Assembly: GCA_965248075.1 (NCBI GenBank) | Contig: CBDFIL010000003.1 | Location: 2,046,001 to 2,110,000 of the forward strand | From: VXNE01 sp965248075 | GTDB lineage: Bacteria > Pseudomonadota > Gammaproteobacteria > Pseudomonadales > Azotimanducaceae | Length of the DNA stretch: 64,000 bases | Reading direction: 5' to 3' | Part shown: in pieces, positions 61,285 to 64,000 of the stretch | Position numbering within the stretch: the stretch's first letter is position 1 | Layout of the letters: the number at the start of each line of letters is the position of its first letter | Notes under the pieces: model-generated | What the model was told of the DNA's origin: nothing | Database searches by the model: none | Seen by the model: the letters and a program-made list of their open reading frames with translations, nothing else | Made by a program: the position numbers and the translations under genes

Positions 61285-62522
61285 TGCCCGCGAATCGCCT
61301 TGCGCCGCTCCTGATGGGCGCCGCCGTACTCGCCGCCATCGGGCCCCACGTCTACGAGCACCACTACCTGGGCTTCCGGCAGTTCGCGGGCCGCGGGCTG
61401 CGCCACGTCGCGGTGTGGCGCGGTCACTGGCTGGCGCTGGTCGGGTGGCAGTCCGGGGCGTTCAAGTGCGCGCCGCGCGACCGCTGGCTGCGCTGGCACC
61501 GGTCGGTGCAGTTCCGTCGTCTGCACCTGATCGCCAACAACACGCGGTTCCTGGTCCTGCCGGCGTCGGCGGGCGTGCCGAACCTGGCGTCGCGAACGCT
61601 GGGCCGCAGCCTGCGCCGGCTGAGCGCGGACTGGGCGGCGCTGCACGGCCATCCGCTGGAGCTCGCGGAGACGTTCGTGGACCCGTCGCGATTCCGGGGG
61701 GCGTGCTACGACGCGTCGAACTGGGTGCGGGTGGGCCGCACGAAGGGCTTCGCGCGGCACAACGGCGGCTACACGGACCCGCACGACTGCCCGAAGGAGA
61801 TGTTCGTGCGACCGCTGCGCGCGGACGCGCGGACGCGGCTGGCGGACCCGGCGGACCGTCCGGAGTGGGCGTGCCGGGCGACGCCGGTGCGCTACACGCA
61901 CGAGGAACTGCGTTCGCTGCGCGGGCTGTTCGCGGAAGTGTCCGACAGCCGCCGCGGCCAAGGCCGCAAGCATCGCCTCGCGACGGTGCTGTCGGTGTGC
62001 GCGCTGGCGCGGTTGGCCGGGCAGTACGGCCCGGCGGCGACGGAGCGGTTCGCGAGGAACCTCGATCAGGAGGAGCTGCGCGCGCTGGGCGCGTGGCGCA
62101 GCGGCGCGGGGCGCTGGGTCGCGCCGTCGGACTCGACGGTCTGCCGGGTGCTCGCGGACACCGACCCGGACGCCCTGCAGGACGTGCTGCGCCGGTGGGC
62201 TGCGCCGCGTCTCGCGGAGGACGCGGACATGCCGGCGCTGGCCGCCGACGGCGCGCGACCCTCGCTCGCGTGCGGATCCGCGGCGCGAACCGCAACGCGG
62301 GCGGCGCCTACTTCGAGACCGTGACGCTGGTCACGCACGCCGGCCGGCCGCTCGCGAGCCGCTGCTGCCGCGACGAAGGCGGCGAGACCGTCGACCTGCG
62401 CGGCTGCGTGGTCACCCTCGACCCCCTGCATTCCACCCGCGACACCGAGCGCGCCATCGTCGAGACGCACGGCGCCAACTACATGCTGTCGATCAAGACG
62501 AACTGTCCCGACACCTTCCGCG
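61284..62522 (+). pseudogene. DruA (DUF4338)-ISAs1 transposase fusion, frameshifted and truncated
   Basis: Residues 1-25 or so (NRLAPLLMGAAVLAAIGPHV) resemble the upstream gene's signal peptide and are foreign to the rest. From HHYLGFRQFAG the frame is a DUF4338 domain, the family of the Druantia protein DruA (APRDRWLRWHRSVQFRRL, NNTRFLVLP, PNLASRTLGRSLRRLSADW, ETFVDPSRFRGACYDASNWVRVGRT). From about residue 210 an ISAs1-type transposase N-part follows (LFAEVSDSRRGQGRKHRLATVLSVCALARLAG). A shift at 62250-62275 throws the frame from 0 to 2, where VRIRGANRNAGGAYFETVTLVTH and HSTRDTERAIVETHGANYMLSIK continue. It stops at about 62522, without the C-terminal catalytic part. Confidence 0.82.
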
Positions 62523-62544
62523 GGAGACGTGCCGCCCCGGCCGG

Positions 62545-63050
62545 TCAGCCCCCCGCAGCGGCGAGCCGCAACCGCTTCTCGTCCTCGTACCGCACGTCGC
62601 GCACGCCGAGCAGCACCAGGATGCCCACGACCGCCAGGATCCCGGAGATCGGCCAGATCACCGAGTAGTCGTTGTCGAACACGTAGTTGATGGTCGCCCC
62701 GACCAGGATCAGGCCGAGCGTCCGTCCGACGCCGTAGAAGATGTTCATCGTGGTCGACTGCTGCCCGATCATCCCCTGTATGAAGTAATCCGTGCAGAGC
62801 GTCTTGTGCCCGATGCCAATCAGCACGTCGGCAAGCCCGAACGAACGCAGCATATTGACGAAACCGAGCTTGAGCAGCATCGGGTGGTCCACGAAGTCCC
62901 GCACGTACTGCCTCGGCGTCAGCCGCGCCCGCGGCTGCACGGGATCGAGCCGCTTCTCCTGCAGCAGGAAGGCGGCCAGCATGACGAACACCAGCAGCAG
63001 GTCGCCTTGCAGGGCCAGGGGCCCGGGAAGCCTACGCGAGCGCGTGTCAC
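62545..63050 (-). pseudogene. MFS transporter C-terminal remnant
   Basis: The minus frame encodes about four membrane helices of a major facilitator: ALQGDLLLVFVMLAAFLLQ, MLRSFGLADVLIGIGHKTL, GVGRTLGLILVGATINYV and VIWPISGILAVVGILVLLGV. The N-terminal half of the transporter is absent, and the first in-frame ATG (62991) starts inside a helix. Its end faces the truncated transposase 22 bases away, so both genes were probably cut by the same rearrangement. Confidence 0.75.
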
Positions 63051-63106
63051 GGGTCCACGGAGGTCCGCGGGCCTCGCGGAGGGGTGCTTCCGGGCGCCTT
63101 TCCAGG

Positions 63107-63115
63107 TGCTAGAAT
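63107..63115 (+). promoter_or_regulatory. candidate extended -10 for the cupin gene
   Basis: TGCTAGAAT, fitting TGnTAnnnT, lies 31 bases before the ATG of the cupin gene, giving a short leader with a strong GGAGG-rich Shine-Dalgarno. Confidence 0.5.
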
Positions 63116-63146
63116 TCCGTGGCAATGCCCGAGAGGAGGGAGGAAA

Positions 63147-63608
63147 ATGCCACTATCGCAGGACATCACTCCGTTTGACGAGAACCTGGCCGACACCGTG
63201 GTCGCGGCCTCGGACGACGACTGGCTCGAGACGGACCCGGGCAAGGCCTGGATGAGACTGCTCTGGACGCAGGGCGAGACGGGCCGTCACGCCGGCATCT
63301 ACCGCTGGAAGAAGGGCTACGCCGCGCCGTCCCACAAGCACATCGGGGCGGTATACGTGTACGTCATCAGCGGCAGCCTGCAGGTACGCGACAACGTCCT
63401 CGAGGCCGGGGACTTCCTGTTCGAGCCCAACGGCATGATCCACCACAAGACCGAGGCGCTCGAGGACGTCGACTACCTCATGCTCGCCGACGGACCGGTG
63501 ATCGGCTTCGACGAGAACGGCTTGACCGGCTATTTCGGGTGGGAGGAACTGCGTCGCCTGCAGGCTGGCGCGGCCCTGCCGCCAGCGGCCCAGCACGCCG
63601 CGGAGTAA
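63147..63608 (+). CDS. cupin domain protein
   Basis: A 153-aa single-domain cupin. The metal-binding strands appear as GYAAPSHKHIGAVYVYVISGSLQV (H of SHKHIG) and AGDFLFEPNGMIHHKTEAL. The layout resembles 2,4'-dihydroxyacetophenone dioxygenase-like and anti-sigma ChrR-like cupins; the enzymatic role is unassigned. The start is well supported by GAGGAGGGAGG. Confidence 0.82.
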   Translation: MPLSQDITPFDENLADTVVAASDDDWLETDPGKAWMRLLWTQGETGRHAGIYRWKKGYAAPSHKHIGAVYVYVISGSLQVRDNVLEAGDFLFEPNGMIHHKTEALEDVDYLMLADGPVIGFDENGLTGYFGWEELRRLQAGAALPPAAQHAAE

Positions 63609-63840
63609 CACCGGCAGCGACGTCCAGGCCCGAGCTCCGGGAGCCGAGCCGCAGGCCGACGTCGCGCACAACGAACCGAAGCGCCGCCGGCATCGGGGCG
63701 CCCGCGGGATTCTGTTCGCCCGAGGATGGCACGCGAGCGCCAGAGACTGGCTTTGCAAGCGGATAGGACGAATAACCGCTCATCGTGGCCGTCGGGCGAT
63801 CGTCTACTGGTTTGCCACGCAGACGCGCGCGGGCCAGGAC

Positions 63841-64000
63841 ATGCTCCTCGACCGCATGCTGTCTGCCGTGATCGAAGGGCGGGAGCCGCCTGGCCCCGAC
63901 AGCCTGCACGTCTTCATCTGCGGGAGCGCGTCGCCCCTGCCGGTGCCGGGACGGGCGCAGGCCTGCGTGGCCGTCATCGCCGGAGACGACCTGTTCCTGG
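63841..64000 (+). CDS. metallo-beta-lactamase-fold hydrolase (RNase Z-like), 3' end outside window
   Basis: The last 53 codons reach the edge. DSLHVFICGSASPLPVPGRAQACVAVIAGDDLFL is the first beta-strand pair of the ElaC / MBL-fold family (motif 1, V-GTGSP-LP...RA-A-AVI). The zinc motifs lie beyond the edge. The frame stays open upstream to about 63600, and IVYWFATQTRAGQDM just before the ATG may belong to it, so the true start could be earlier. Confidence 0.7.
   Translation, partial: MLLDRMLSAVIEGREPPGPDSLHVFICGSASPLPVPGRAQACVAVIAGDDLFL

Noticed and set aside
61284..62522. A Druantia defence system
   Set aside because: Only the DruA-like domain is present, fused to a broken transposase; no DruE-like helicase or other Druantia genes are in the window.

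Overview
The window is a high-GC (my estimate is well above 60%) stretch of a gammaproteobacterial chromosome, densely coding and with many overlapping gene pairs. The lineage call rests on synteny: gshB-tonB-yqgE-ruvX, pilT...yggS-proC-yggT-metX-metW-DUF4426-rdgB-hemW-trmB-rpoH-ftsX-ftsE-ftsY-rsmD-coaD, mutM-rpmG-rpmB-radC-coaBC-(algC-type)-argB-pyrE-rph-yicC-gmk-rpoZ-spoT-ridA-recG and glmU-glmS-uvrD are the orders found in Pseudomonas-like and other Gammaproteobacteria. I cannot name the genus. GTG and TTG starts are common, often as GTGA, TTGA or ATGA stop/start overlaps. No rRNA, tRNA or CRISPR locus was seen.

Layout. 1-38.4 kb is conserved housekeeping: carbon metabolism (tkt, pgk), the methionine/SAM cycle (metK, metF, metX, metW), glutathione (gshB), proline, cofactor and nucleotide genes, the heat-shock sigma factor rpoH behind a near-perfect CIRCE operator, ftsEXY, ribosomal proteins L28/L33, and the stringent-response gene spoT. 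Small accessory insertions interrupt it: an LLM-type flavin oxidoreductase between pilT and yggS, a Phd/PIN toxin-antitoxin pair between rpmB and radC, and a decayed TonB-dependent receptor between gmk and rpoZ. ahcY (between metK and metF) and dut (after coaBC), usual members of these clusters, are absent here.

38.5-44.6 kb is an accessory island: three paralogous phytanoyl-CoA-dioxygenase-like Fe(II)/2-oxoglutarate enzymes interleaved with two short-chain dehydrogenases, split by a REP-type (Y1/HUH) transposase with a tandem 25-bp repeat array. One of the three dioxygenases has Ala where the iron-binding Asp/Glu should be, the change that defines Fe/2OG halogenases. 44.6-50.4 kb is transport (a Na+/dicarboxylate-type symporter and a TRAP system for 2-oxo-acid-like substrates), with rubredoxin and ubiA between. 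50.4-55.8 kb is uvrD-glmS-glmU on the minus strand.

56-64 kb is a decaying accessory region: a helical ferritin-like candidate plus a PNPOx-fold protein, a second toxin-antitoxin pair (VapBC), DUF1697 and VOC proteins, then a cluster I read as the remains of a tandem array of cytochrome c-PQQ sugar dehydrogenases. Only the middle copy is complete. The upstream copy survives as a C-terminus fused in frame to a GST-like N-terminus; the downstream copy survives only as a signal peptide fused to a DruA-domain/ISAs1 transposase, itself frameshifted and truncated. An MFS fragment, a cupin and the start of a metallo-beta-lactamase-fold gene follow.

Short dispersed hairpin repeats (two flavours with 8-bp GC stems) sit at most of the breakpoints and convergent gene ends (16.96-17.10, 32.08, 49.12-49.24, 56.99-57.11, 58.43 kb). 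A second hairpin family marks 38.49, 42.7 and 46.2 kb.
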